Shown here: one piece after another, positions 7,817-15,287 of the stretch
Layout: every line of letters begins with the position of its first letter
Position numbering within the stretch: position 1 is the first letter of the stretch
Assembly: GCA_021770845.1 (NCBI GenBank)
Contig: JAETQF010000005.1
Location: forward strand, 62,001-126,000
DNA: 64,000 bases
Source of the DNA: Oscillospiraceae bacterium
GTDB taxonomy: Bacteria > Bacillota > Clostridia > Oscillospirales > Oscillospiraceae
Reading direction: 5' to 3'
Notes under the pieces: model-generated
Told to the model about the DNA's origin: nothing
Database searches by the model: none
The model's input: only the letters and a program-made list of their open reading frames with translations
Made by a program: the position numbers and the translations under genes

Positions 7817-8672
7817 GGAAGCGGCGGTGAAGGGGATCGGCACCCCGGATCAGGAGGAGCTGGGGCTGATCAACGCCCTGGCCCGGCGGGAGCTGGGGGC
7901 GGACGAGGTGTACACCTTCGCCCTGCGGCTGTGCGACAACGACATCGACCGGGATTTGGAGCGGTTTGACGACGCCACCCTGGATCAGCTGGCCCCCATG
8001 TTCGTGGGGGCGTCCGGGGTGTTCGATCACCAGTGGAGCGCCCGGGGGCAGACCGCCCGGATCTACCGGGCGGAGGTGGTGGGCGGAGAGGGCCTGCTCA
8101 CCTCCGACGGGCGGCCCTACCGCTTTTTGAAGGGATGGGCCTACCTGATGCGCACGGCGGAGAACGCCGCCCTCATCGCCGAGATCGACGGCGGCATCAA
8201 GCGGGAGGTCAGCGTGGGCTGCGCGGTGGAACGGGTGCTGTGCTCCGTGTGCGGCCAGGAGCTGGACGGGTGCCCCCACGAGAAGGGGGAGGAGTATGAC
8301 GGCCAGATGTGCCACGGGGTGCTCACCGGGGCCAAGGACGTGTACGAGTGGTCCTTCGTGGCGGTGCCCGCCCAGCGGCGGGCCGGGGTGATCAAGAGCG
8401 CCGGGGCGCGGCTGGAGGACGAGGCGCGGCTGGGGCGGAAGTACCTGAAGGGCCTGCGGGCCGAGCTGGTGCGGCTGGCGGGCATCGCCGAGCCGGAGCT
8501 GGAGCACGGACTGCTGGAAAAGGTGGCCGGCAAGCTGGGCGAGGAGGAACTGGCGGGGCTGATCCGGGTGTACCGGGGGAAGGCGGACCGGCTGCTGGCG
8601 CCCGGGCCCCAGCTGAGCTATGGACAGGAGGAGGTTCCGGAGGGGATCGCGGACGGGGCCTTCCTCATTTAG
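7803..8672 (+). CDS. predicted prohead (maturation) protease with a cysteine-rich insert
   Basis: A 289-residue protein directly after the portal. The HK97-type protease pattern is seen as FDHQW (His76), a helix NAALIAEIDGGI and KREVSVGC with a candidate nucleophile Ser137. A cysteine cluster follows (CSVC, CPHEKG, then MCHG; Cys147, 150, 157 and 170 with a nearby His), which could bind zinc and is not part of the minimal protease. WSFVAVPAQRRAG ends the catalytic domain as in XkdF-like proteins. The C-terminal third is helical and may act as scaffold. Activity is inferred only. Confidence 0.75.
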   Translation: MEICKEAAVKGIGTPDQEELGLINALARRELGADEVYTFALRLCDNDIDRDLERFDDATLDQLAPMFVGASGVFDHQWSARGQTARIYRAEVVGGEGLLTSDGRPYRFLKGWAYLMRTAENAALIAEIDGGIKREVSVGCAVERVLCSVCGQELDGCPHEKGEEYDGQMCHGVLTGAKDVYEWSFVAVPAQRRAGVIKSAGARLEDEARLGRKYLKGLRAELVRLAGIAEPELEHGLLEKVAGKLGEEELAGLIRVYRGKADRLLAPGPQLSYGQEEVPEGIADGAFLI

Positions 8673-8684
8673 GAGCGTGAGCGG

Positions 8685-9035
8685 ATGACGGAAGAAGTGC
8701 TGGAGCTGGTGCAGGCGCTGCGGGGGCCGGGGACGGACGAGACGGTGCTGCGCACCCTGTGCGGGAGCGCCTGCGGGGCGCTGAACCGGCGGCTGAGGAA
8801 CGGGGTGCGCCCGGAGGACTGCGGGGGGCTCTACCCGGTGGCGGCGGCGTGGCTGGTGATGGACTGGCTTGGCCAGTGCCAGGGGATGGACGGGATCACG
8901 GCGCTGTCCGCCGGGGATATCTCCGTCCGCCGGGAGGGAGGCGGCGACGGCAGCAGGCTGTCGGAGCGGGCCATGGAGCTGATGGCCCCCTTCCTGGAGG
9001 ATGACGGGTTTGTGTTTCGGGGGGTGAGCGGTTGA
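8685..9035 (+). CDS. predicted head-tail connector protein
   Basis: A 116-residue helical protein in the position of gp6/YqbG-type head-tail adaptors: VAAAWLVMDWLGQCQGMDGITALSAGDISVR followed by a helix RLSERAMELMAPFLEDDGF. The SAGDISV turn followed by helical segments is typical of these adaptors, which bind beneath the portal. It starts 12 bases after the protease gene and overlaps the next gene by 4 bases. Assigned from order and pattern. Confidence 0.65.
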   Translation: MTEEVLELVQALRGPGTDETVLRTLCGSACGALNRRLRNGVRPEDCGGLYPVAAAWLVMDWLGQCQGMDGITALSAGDISVRREGGGDGSRLSERAMELMAPFLEDDGFVFRGVSG

Positions 9036-9367
9036 TCGAGGCGTTCGATTGGGTGATCAGAACCTATGGACAGGAGATGGTGTGCCGCAAGGAGGACGGC
9101 ACGGAGGCCGGACGGGGTATGGCCATCGTGCAGCCCATGACAAAGGCGGACTGGCAGTATACCGGCGGGGCGCTGGGCAGCTTCTCCCAGGATCGGTTCC
9201 TGGGGCTGGCGGAGCCGGAAATGCCGCTGGACAAGCTGGGGCCCGGGGGCTGGCTGGAATGGGGCGCGGGGCGGTTTGAGGTGATGACCGTGCGGCCCGT
9301 CTGGGTGGGGGGCCAGGTGACCCACCTGTGGCTGGCCCTGCGGCCCTGCCCGGAGGACGGGGCTTGA
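9032..9367 (+). CDS. predicted head completion (stopper) protein
   Basis: A 111-residue beta-rich protein with TTG start overlapping the previous stop. GFEVMTVRPVWVGGQ-like strands (RFEVMTVRPVWVGGQVTHLWLALRP) and an early strand with MAIVQPMTKADWQYTGGALG fit YqbH-type stopper proteins that close the head after packaging. The assignment rests on order (connector, stopper, terminator, sheath) and the predicted beta character. Confidence 0.55.
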   Translation: MIEAFDWVIRTYGQEMVCRKEDGTEAGRGMAIVQPMTKADWQYTGGALGSFSQDRFLGLAEPEMPLDKLGPGGWLEWGAGRFEVMTVRPVWVGGQVTHLWLALRPCPEDGA

Positions 9368-9864
9368 CCGGGGCGCTGGGCCGCTGGCGGAGGTTGGTGA
9401 CGGAGCAGCTGCGCTCCGCGGGGCTGGAGGCCGTGGAGGCCATGGGGCCGGAGCGGGCGGCTCGGGTTCGGGGGCCGGCGGCGGCGGTGGCGCTGGCCGG
9501 GGCGGTCTGCGGCCCGGGCGGGTTCCAGGACTATCTGGGCGCCGAGGAGACCCAGGGCGGCGGACGCCGGGAGGTGTACGGACGCTGGGTGGAGCTGACG
9601 CTGCGGGTGGATGTGTTCGCCCCCAGGGACGGGGGCGCCCCCGCCTGCCGCGCCGCGGCGGAACAGGCGGCGGAGGAGCTGCTGTTCCAGGGGGCGGCGG
9701 GACTGCCCGTGGCGGAGCTGACGGCGGGAGAGACGGAGTTTTTGGAGCGGGACGGACTGTACCGGCTGGCGGTGCGCTGCCGGTGCGGGGCGTGGCTGAC
9801 GGCCCGGGCCGACGAGGAGACCGGGACGCTGACAGACTTTGAAGTGAGGGGGACGATGAGATGA
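9364..9864 (+). CDS. predicted tail terminator/tail completion protein
   Basis: A 166-residue protein immediately upstream of the sheath, the place of YqbJ/gpU-like tail terminators that cap the tube at the head-proximal end. An N-terminal helix is followed by VYGRWVELTLRVDVFAPRDG, a helix with AAAEQAAEELLFQG and terminal beta strands (YRLAVRCRCGAWLT). TTG at 9364 lies in TTGA with the preceding stop, matching the 4-base overlaps elsewhere in the cluster, so the track start at 9328 is rejected. Its stop overlaps the sheath start. Confidence 0.6.
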   Translation: MTGALGRWRRLVTEQLRSAGLEAVEAMGPERAARVRGPAAAVALAGAVCGPGGFQDYLGAEETQGGGRREVYGRWVELTLRVDVFAPRDGGAPACRAAAEQAAEELLFQGAAGLPVAELTAGETEFLERDGLYRLAVRCRCGAWLTARADEETGTLTDFEVRGTMR

Positions 9865-10895
9865 GCGCAGGGACTAAGCACGAGCGGCCGGGGGTGTATT
9901 CCTCCTATGAGACGTCCGGGCTGACGGCGGCCAACGCCGGCGGCGGCCGGGTGGCGGTGATTGCCGCCGCCGGGGAGACGGACGCGGGGAAGTGCTTCCA
10001 GTGGACCAGCTACAGCCGGGCGGCGGCGGACGTGGGCGACTGCGCCCTGAGCCGGCTGGCGCGGCTGGCCCTCCGCAACGGCGCGGGGACGGTGTACGGC
10101 GCGGCGGCGGGGACGGACTACACCGACGCCATCGAGGCGGTGGGCAAGCTGGAGGACGTGGACGTGGTGGTGTGCGACAGCACGGTGCTGTCCGTCCAGC
10201 AGAAGGTGAAAACCATGGTGACGGAGTGCTCCGCCGCCCGGAAGGAGCGCATCGCCGTGGTGGGCGGCGCGGCGGAGGAGACGGTGGAACAGCTCACCAC
10301 CCGGGCCGCGGGCCTCAACTGCGAGCGGGTGGTGCTGGTGGCCCCCGGCATGGGGGACGGCTCCGGCGGGGCGGCCTGCGCCGCCGCCGTGGCGGGGGCC
10401 ATCGCGGGCAACCGCGACCCGGCCCTGCCCCTGGGGGGCGCGGAGCTCTACGGGCTGGACGGGCTGGAGTGTAGCTATGACGACGGCGAGATCGACGCGC
10501 TGGTGCAGGGGGGCGTGACGGCGCTGGAGACGCTGGCGGGCTCCTGCTACGTGGTGCGGGGGGTGACCACCCGTACCACCACCGGCGGCGCGGCGGATAC
10601 CACCTGGCGGGAGCTGACCACCATTCTGGTGGTGGACGAGGTGATCCCGGGGCTGCGCGACGCCCTGCGTGCCCGGTTCAACAGGGCCAAGAATACCGTC
10701 CAGACCCGGGGGGCCATCCGATCCCAGACGGTGATGGAGCTGGAGAAGCGGGTGGCCCGGGAGATCATCGACGGGTACGAGGACGTGACGGTGACGGCGC
10801 TGGAGGACGACCCCACGGTGTGTTTGGTGGAGTTCGCCTTTACGGTGGCCCACGGGCTCAACCAGGTGTGGCTGTCGGCGCATATTACCGTTTGA
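9861..10895 (+). CDS. contractile tail sheath protein (XkdK-like)
   Basis: The sheath contracts to drive the tube into the target. The 344-residue protein starts with the family pattern KHERPGVYSSYE and has the alpha/beta middle domain (ALRNGAGTVYGAAAG, AIEAVGKLEDVDVVVCDS, KERIAVVGGAAEETVEQLTTRA, CERVVLVAPGM). The conserved C-terminal domain contains the subunit-linking strands (YVVRGVTTRT, ITV end). It is shorter than B. subtilis XkdK but similar to the short sheaths of clostridial phages and diffocin-type particles. It defines the cluster as a contractile system. Confidence 0.9.
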   Translation: MSAGTKHERPGVYSSYETSGLTAANAGGGRVAVIAAAGETDAGKCFQWTSYSRAAADVGDCALSRLARLALRNGAGTVYGAAAGTDYTDAIEAVGKLEDVDVVVCDSTVLSVQQKVKTMVTECSAARKERIAVVGGAAEETVEQLTTRAAGLNCERVVLVAPGMGDGSGGAACAAAVAGAIAGNRDPALPLGGAELYGLDGLECSYDDGEIDALVQGGVTALETLAGSCYVVRGVTTRTTTGGAADTTWRELTTILVVDEVIPGLRDALRARFNRAKNTVQTRGAIRSQTVMELEKRVAREIIDGYEDVTVTALEDDPTVCLVEFAFTVAHGLNQVWLSAHITV

Positions 10896-10914
10896 CGGCC
10901 GCTGGGACGGAGAG

Positions 10915-10966
10915 GCGGGCCGGGGTCGTCCCGCCCTACGGCCTGGGCTTGGCGGGAGCGCCGCGC
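10915..10966 (+). repeat. solo right end of family C repeat
   Basis: GGCGGGCCGGGGTCGTCCCG followed by CCCTACGG matches the right arm of the inverted-repeat element seen at 27.75, 40.5 and 62.65 kb. The left arm is absent. It lies between the sheath and tube genes. Confidence 0.6.
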
Positions 10967-11003
10967 GGCAACGGGCGGGGCATGAGTATAAGGAGGGGTT
11001 TGA

Positions 11004-11414
11004 ATGGCAGGGTTTAACACGGGGCTGCGGGCGGCGGGCTTCCCCACCAGCAGCGACATCTGGCTGGAGGTGGACGGGCAGAAGGTGGCGGTGGTGCAGA
11101 GCTATTCCTGCAAGGCCAGCCGCACGTCCATGACGGTGGAGGCCTTTGGCGAGGACGAGCCGGTGGCTACGGTGCAGGGGCCCCAGAGCTATGTGATCCA
11201 GCTCACCCGGCTGTACGCCACCGATCAGGCGCTGGCGGACGGGCTGAATTTCTACGACTTGAAGAATTTTTCCCTGGTGATCTGCAAGCCGGATCGGAAG
11301 GTGATCTACTCCGACTGCCAGTGGAGCGGCATCGAGGAGGACGCCCAGCTGGGCAAGACCGTGGTGGAAAAGCTCACCCTGGTGGCCGGCCGCCGGATGG
11401 AGACGGCGGCTTAA
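11004..11414 (+). CDS. phage tail tube protein (XkdM-like)
   Basis: A 136-residue protein of the size and pattern of XkdM tube proteins that stack as rings inside the sheath. SDIWLEVDGQKVAVVQSYSCKASRT is the N-terminal strand pair, VQGPQSYVIQLTRLYATDQAL the central part and YDLKNFSLVICKPDRKVIYSDCQWSGIEE the C-terminal strands. ATG 11004 is preceded by AAGGAGG. The next gene starts directly at the stop. Confidence 0.85.
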   Translation: MAGFNTGLRAAGFPTSSDIWLEVDGQKVAVVQSYSCKASRTSMTVEAFGEDEPVATVQGPQSYVIQLTRLYATDQALADGLNFYDLKNFSLVICKPDRKVIYSDCQWSGIEEDAQLGKTVVEKLTLVAGRRMETAA

Positions 11415-11834
11415 ATGGGCGGGCCGGTGTGGATGGGACAGGAGCGGGTGAGGGTTCCCGAAGGGGAGCTGCGGCTGCTGTCCGCCCGGGAGGTGCTGGA
11501 CGCCCGCCGGGAGGGAGACGCCCTGGCCGGGGACGGGGGCGGGCGGGCGCTGTGCCGCAACGCCTGCCTCCTGGCCCGGGCGCTGGAGCGGAAGGGGCGG
11601 CCCGTGTTTGACAGCGGGCGGGCCGTGCTGGACGGGCTGCGGGTGGAGGACATCGCCCGGCTGGCGGACGCCTGGGGGGCGTTCAACCGGGAGGCCAACC
11701 CCTCCCCCCTGGACGGGGAGGAGGAGATCCGGCGGCGAAAAAAAGGCTGGAGCACGCGCCTTATGAGCGCCTTCAGTGGCGCGTGCTCCGGCTGTTCGGC
11801 GCTCTGCCCACGGAGGAACGGGCGAAACGGATGA
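11415..11834 (+). CDS. tail assembly chaperone, zero-frame product (XkdN-like)
   Basis: This 139-residue helical protein lies between the tube gene and the genes that normally lead to the tape measure, where phages place the G/GT-type chaperone. The first about 110 residues form the conserved part (LLSAREVLDARREGDALAG ... VEDIARLADAWGAFNREANPSPL). Near codon 110 the frame reads CGA AAA AAA GGC, an A-AAA-AAA slippery heptamer. The remaining in-frame tail is low-complexity (SGACSGCSALCPRRNG) and looks non-native, which supports a frame change at that point. Chaperone function is inferred from the family. Confidence 0.75.
   Translation: MGGPVWMGQERVRVPEGELRLLSAREVLDARREGDALAGDGGGRALCRNACLLARALERKGRPVFDSGRAVLDGLRVEDIARLADAWGAFNREANPSPLDGEEEIRRRKKGWSTRLMSAFSGACSGCSALCPRRNGRNG
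11738..11744 (+). promoter_or_regulatory. candidate programmed -1 ribosomal frameshift site
   Basis: Heptamer A AAA AAA in the zero frame, followed by GGC. It joins the two tail-chaperone frames in the -1 direction, as in lambda G/GT and many long-tailed phages. A downstream stimulatory structure was not defined. Confidence 0.7.
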
Positions 11835-12046
11835 CCGACCGGGACTTCCTGTGGTGCGCCCTCAACCTGGCCCTTGACCGGGAGGAGGAGCTGGGACGGC
11901 TGTGCCCCGCCTGCCGGGAGCGGGCGGAGGCGGAGCCCTGCCCGGTGTGCGGCGCGCCCCGGGGGGAGTGGGCGGTCAACGAGGGATTTGACTGGAAGCG
12001 GTATGAGGAATTGAAGGGGGGGCGGGACGATGACGGATTGGATTGA
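11738..12046 (+). CDS. tail assembly chaperone, -1 frameshift extension (T-like domain)
   Basis: The -1 frame is open from the slippery A-AAA-AAA (11738-11744) to the stop at 12044-12046. Read this way it continues KKRLEHAPYERLQWRVLRLF and then PTEERAKRMTDRDFLWCALNLAL, a coherent helical domain. It is followed by paired CxxC motifs (CPACRERA, CPVCGAP) that could bind zinc. The track start at GTG 11783 lies inside this domain without a good ribosome binding site, so translation by frameshift is the simpler explanation. The fusion would span 11415-12046. Confidence 0.7.
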   Translation, partial: KKRLEHAPYERLQWRVLRLFGALPTEERAKRMTDRDFLWCALNLALDREEELGRLCPACRERAEAEPCPVCGAPRGEWAVNEGFDWKRYEELKGGRDDDGLD

Positions 12047-12677
12047 GTGGATGCTGGGCGAGGACGACGAGGACGAAGCGGAGGACGAGGAGCGGCCCGC
12101 CCTGGACGGGGCGGCGGAGGTGCGCCGCCCGGCGCTGCCTCGGGAGGACGGGGCGGAGGATGAGTTGGAGCCGGAAGCGGAGCCGGAGAAGGCGCCGGAA
12201 TGGAAGCCGGGGTACGGGATGCAGGACGCCGCGCCGGGGGCTTTGGGCGGGACGGACTGGGCCGGGGTGAGGACGGACAGGACGGACTGGGCCGGGGTGA
12301 GGACGGACGGGACGGACTGGGCAAGGTGGACGGCGGAGGCTGGGCTGGACGCGATAGTTCCGGAGTGGGCGCGGGAGACGGCCGAAGCGGGCCGAAAGCT
12401 GGGCGGAGATCTGGAGAACAGGCCGGAGGCGGCGGAAGCGGGTTCGCCGGGGCCGGCGCGGAAGCCGGACAGGGGAGGCTCCGCCGCGCTGATGGAGCTG
12501 TACCGGGGGGCGGCGGAGGGGGCCCGGGCCCCTGCCCCCGCCCTGGCCCGGTCGGAGACGTCCCGGACGGTGCTGGAACGGGAGACCGGGGGAGCGCCGG
12601 GGCTGACGGTGGAGGAGCTGGATCGGGCCGTGCGGCGGGACAGCAGACGGTATGACGGCGGGATGAGTATTTTCTGA
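12030..12677 (+). CDS. acidic, low-complexity phage protein at the tape-measure position
   Basis: A 215-residue protein. The N-terminus is very acidic (GEDDEDEAEDEE), a 10-residue unit TDWAGVRTD(R/G) follows nearly two and a half times (about residues 75-98), and the rest is Ala/Glu/Pro-rich with a C-terminus EELDRAVRRDSRRYDGGMSIF. It overlaps the chaperone extension by 17 bases and is followed directly by the LysM protein. The C-terminus resembles small proteins located before tape-measure genes in clostridial phages, but no tape measure follows. Function unknown; probably disordered. Confidence 0.6.
   Translation: MTDWIEWMLGEDDEDEAEDEERPALDGAAEVRRPALPREDGAEDELEPEAEPEKAPEWKPGYGMQDAAPGALGGTDWAGVRTDRTDWAGVRTDGTDWARWTAEAGLDAIVPEWARETAEAGRKLGGDLENRPEAAEAGSPGPARKPDRGGSAALMELYRGAAEGARAPAPALARSETSRTVLERETGGAPGLTVEELDRAVRRDSRRYDGGMSIF
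12251..12325 (+). repeat. 30-bp tandem repeat inside the acidic phage gene
   Basis: The unit GACGGACTGGGCCGGGGTGA plus 10 bases occurs at 12251 and 12281 and partially at 12311. The copies differ by a single base and keep the reading frame, encoding the TDWAGVRTD repeat. Confidence 0.9.
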
Positions 12678-12695
12678 TTGAGGGGAGGATGCGGA

Positions 12696-13274
12696 ATGAT
12701 TCTTTCTCCCATGCGGTTCAAAAATTTTGTGTGGCCCCACAATCCCCGGGTGTACTCCATCACCTATGAGCGGAAGATCGCGGTGCACAAGATCCCCTTC
12801 GGGCGGCACTATTTGCAGAGCCTGGGGCAGACGCGCCGGGTGCTCCGGGGGGAGGGGGAGTTTGTGGGCGAGGGGGCCTACGACACCTTCAAGGAGCTGG
12901 CCACCGTGTTCTATGAGGAGACGCCGGGGGTGCTGGCCCATCCGGTGTGGATGACTACCACGGCCTGGTTCGCGGGGCTGGAGCTGCGGCAGGAGCCCCG
13001 GCGGGACTATGTGGCCTACTCCTTTGAGTTCTGGGAGGTCATGACCGACGGGAACAACGGGGAGCTGGAGCGCCGGACAACGGCCGAACCGGGGTCGGGG
13101 ACGGGGACGGCGGATACGGGCCAGGGGACACTGTGGCACACGGTGGTTCGGGGGGACACCCTCTGGGGGATCGCCCGGAAATACGGGGTGGCGCTGAACC
13201 GGATCATCGCCCTGAACCCGGACATCCGGAACCCCAACCTGATCTATCCGGGACAGAGGGTGAGAATTTCATGA
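12696..13274 (+). CDS. LysM-domain tail/baseplate protein (XkdP-like)
   Basis: A 192-residue protein. The N-terminal domain (FKNFVWPHNPRVYSITYERK ... AYDTFKELATVFYEE) matches the XkdP/gp53-like baseplate family. A GSGTGTADTGQGT linker leads to one C-terminal LysM domain (WHTVVRGDTLWGIARKYGVALNRIIALN ... IYPGQRVRI) that in related particles binds the hub. The ATG at 12696 follows GGGGAGGATG and is preferred over TTG 12678. Its stop lies within the ATGA start of the next gene. In PBSX the gene before this one is the tape measure, which is missing here. Confidence 0.88.
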   Translation: MILSPMRFKNFVWPHNPRVYSITYERKIAVHKIPFGRHYLQSLGQTRRVLRGEGEFVGEGAYDTFKELATVFYEETPGVLAHPVWMTTTAWFAGLELRQEPRRDYVAYSFEFWEVMTDGNNGELERRTTAEPGSGTGTADTGQGTLWHTVVRGDTLWGIARKYGVALNRIIALNPDIRNPNLIYPGQRVRIS

Positions 13275-14224
13275 TGGAGTGCTGGGTGAGGCTGGGTGAC
13301 GGGCAGGAGTGGAAGCTGCCCACGGCGGTGGGGTGGACGTTCCGCTATGGGACGGATACGCCCTGCGACAGCTTTTCCCTGCGGTGCCTGTGGGACAAGG
13401 GGCAGGAAAAGCTGCTGTCCGGCGCCTGCCGGTTCTTCGCCGAGTGGGACGGGGAGCGGGTGTTCACCGGGGTGGTGGACGAGTTCGCCGTGGTGTGCGG
13501 CGGGGACGGGCTGCGCCTGGAGCTGGAGGGCCGGGGTATGGCGGCGCTGCTGCTGGACAACGAGGCCATGCCGGCGGAGTACCAGCGGTGCACCCGGGCG
13601 GATCTCATCGCCAACCACGTGGCGCCCTATGGGGTGGAGGCCCTGGGGGGCGGCGGGCTGCCCCCCGTCAGCGGCTTCACCGTGGGCAGCGGGGAGAGCG
13701 AGTGGAGCGTGGTGCGGCGGTTCGCCCGCTATTACGGCGGGGTGACGCCCCGGTTTGACCGGCAGGGGCGGCTGGTGCTGGATCCCTATGGGGACAGGCT
13801 GGCGGCCCAGATCGGCGGAAAGGAGAGGATCACGGCCTGGGAGTACCGGGAGGATCGGCACGGGGTGCTCAGCCGGGTGGCGGTGCGGCGGCGCACCACC
13901 TGGGGCACCCAGTGGGTGTCCGATCCGGCGTTTCTCGCCCAGGGGGGCTGCGCCCGCAGGGTGATCACGGTGCCCAACACCACGGGCACCACCGCCATGC
14001 GGTATACGGCGGACTATCAGCTCCGGGCGGCGCGGCGGGAGCGGGTGCGCCTGCGGCTCACGGTGGCCGGGGGCTTCCTGGCCTGGCCGGGGGAGCTGGT
14101 GGACGTGGAGCTGGATGGCTTCGGGGCCAACGGGCGCTACCGGGCGGCCCAGGTTGAGGTGAGCTGCGGAGGCGATGGGCTCACCACCACGCTGGTGCTT
14201 GGGGAAACGGACGCGATGATTTAG
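13271..14224 (+). CDS. tail hub protein (XkdQ/gpD-like)
   Basis: A 317-residue protein of the hub type that forms the ring joining tube and spike. The N-terminal domain has WTFRYGTDTPCDSFSLRCLW and FFAEWDGERVFTGVVDEF, the middle has GRGMAALLLDNEAMPAEYQRCTRADLI, and the later part SESEWSVVRRFARYYGGVTPRFDRQGRLVLDP is the usual late-domain signature of this family (here GESEWS). It starts at ATG 13271 inside the LysM gene's stop. A family A repeat and a long palindrome follow and separate it from the spike gene. Confidence 0.85.
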   Translation: MMECWVRLGDGQEWKLPTAVGWTFRYGTDTPCDSFSLRCLWDKGQEKLLSGACRFFAEWDGERVFTGVVDEFAVVCGGDGLRLELEGRGMAALLLDNEAMPAEYQRCTRADLIANHVAPYGVEALGGGGLPPVSGFTVGSGESEWSVVRRFARYYGGVTPRFDRQGRLVLDPYGDRLAAQIGGKERITAWEYREDRHGVLSRVAVRRRTTWGTQWVSDPAFLAQGGCARRVITVPNTTGTTAMRYTADYQLRAARRERVRLRLTVAGGFLAWPGELVDVELDGFGANGRYRAAQVEVSCGGDGLTTTLVLGETDAMI

Positions 14225-14242
14225 GGCCTCCCAGCGCCCCGG

Positions 14243-14405
14243 CGGTTAGGCGCACCACCCAGGCGCCAACCGTGGGAACCGCCTGTGACAGTACCCACAC
14301 ACAGGCGGCAGCACAAATGGGGGAGAAGCCAGTCCAGTTCCGGAGCGCCGGTCACTCCCCCGCCACGTGCTCCAAGGAAGCAAGGGGGTACATAGGGGCA
14401 CAGCC
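14243..14405 (+). repeat. family A interspersed repeat, copy 3
   Basis: Contains AGGCGCCAACCGTGGGAACC, CACAGGCGGCAGCACAAATG, CAGTCCAG and GCGCCGGTCACTCCC, then CCAAGGAAGCAAGGGGGTAC as at copy 1. It lies between the hub and spike genes of the phage cluster. Confidence 0.85.
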
Positions 14406-14420
14406 CCTATGCGCGCTCTT

Positions 14421-14452
14421 TGGTTACTTTCTCTCGCGCGAGAGAAAGTAAC
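14421..14452. repeat. 32-bp perfect palindrome
   Basis: GGTTACTTTCTCTCGC followed by its exact reverse complement. The same type of palindrome, with related sequence, ends the repeats at 5.13, 43.8, 48.99 and 50.16 kb. It could form a hairpin in RNA or a cruciform in DNA; no T-run follows. Confidence 0.85.
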
Positions 14453-14510
14453 CCCCCGCGGAGCGGCGTCCCCTGGGGGCTGAGGGGGAAAACAAAAGGA
14501 GGAATTGACA

Positions 14511-14936
14511 TTGTGGCTGAGCGGACAGCAGAAGCGCCCCGCCGACTTTGGCGAGGGCCAGACCGGCATCGTCACCATGAGCGGCGGCGAGACGGCGGTG
14601 CTGCTGGATCGGGAGCGGCGGGGGCTGGAGGTGTACGCCCCCGGCGGCTACCACTGGACGCCCCAGGCGGGGCAGCGGGCGCTGGTGATCCAGGGCCGGG
14701 GGGAGATCCCCTGCGTGGTGGGGGTGCGGCAGGGGGGCGGCACCCCGGATTCCGTGGGCATCGGGGCCAAATCCGTGGAAATCAACGGGCAGAGCGTGTC
14801 CATACAGTCGGAGGGGACGGCGGCAGTAGGGGGCGGCGGGGTGGATCTTCAAGGGGACGTTTTTGTGAACGGGGAGCCGCTGCCGGAGTACATCGCCCGG
14901 ATTGTGGCCGGACTTCTGGGAGGAGGCGGAGCATGA
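14511..14936 (+). CDS. baseplate spike protein (gpV/OB-fold type)
   Basis: A 141-residue protein with an OB-fold-like N-terminal half (GQTGIVTMSGGETAVLLDRERRGLEVYAPGGYHWTPQAGQRALVIQG) and glycine-rich beta repeats after it (IGAKSVEINGQSVSIQSEGTAAVGGGGVDLQGDVFVNG), the pattern of short central spike proteins of contractile tails. TTG at 14511 is 8 bases from AGGAGG; TTG 14505 is too close to it. The stop overlaps the next start. Confidence 0.7.
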   Translation: MWLSGQQKRPADFGEGQTGIVTMSGGETAVLLDRERRGLEVYAPGGYHWTPQAGQRALVIQGRGEIPCVVGVRQGGGTPDSVGIGAKSVEINGQSVSIQSEGTAAVGGGGVDLQGDVFVNGEPLPEYIARIVAGLLGGGGA

Positions 14937-15283
14937 GCCTGAAGCTGATAAACCGGGACTATGTGCCGGACGGCAACGGCGGCGTGGCCGTGGCCTCGGA
15001 CGGGGACGAGCTGGTGGGCGAGGCCCTGTTCCGGCTGACGGCCCGGCGGGGGAGCTTCCCCTTTTTGCCGCAGCTGGGCAGCCGGATGCATCTGCTGCGC
15101 CGGGAGCGGCCCTCGGAGTGGGACAGCCTCGCCCTGCAATACGCCGTGGAGGCGCTGGAGGATATGGAGGGCGTCCAGGTCACCGGGGCGGCGGTGCGCC
15201 GGGACGGGGACGGCCTGCTGGTGACGGTGGAGCTGCTGTGGCAGGGGGCAACTCTGCCGGTGGAGGTCAGGCTGGAGGGATGA
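14933..15283 (+). CDS. baseplate protein, DUF2634/XkdS-like (gp25-type wedge)
   Basis: A 116-residue protein with the gp25/XkdS pattern: a conserved entry (DGDELVGEALFRLTARRGSFPFLPQLGSR), a helix with LALQYAVEALEDMEGVQVTGAAVRRDGD and a final strand pair (LLVTVELLWQGATLPVEVRLEG). Proteins of this family form part of the baseplate wedge that triggers sheath contraction. ATG 14933 overlaps the previous stop (ATGA). Four bases separate it from the baseplate J gene. Confidence 0.8.
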   Translation: MSLKLINRDYVPDGNGGVAVASDGDELVGEALFRLTARRGSFPFLPQLGSRMHLLRRERPSEWDSLALQYAVEALEDMEGVQVTGAAVRRDGDGLLVTVELLWQGATLPVEVRLEG

Positions 15284-15287
15284 GCAT

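Noticed and set aside
12251-12325. CRISPR-like array
   Set aside because: Directly adjoining in-frame 30-bp repeats without spacers inside a coding gene.
14420-14932. N-terminal extension of the 14.4-15.3-kb ORF
   Set aside because: It reads through the palindrome and the spike gene in another frame; the real DUF2634 gene starts at 14933 with an ATGA overlap.
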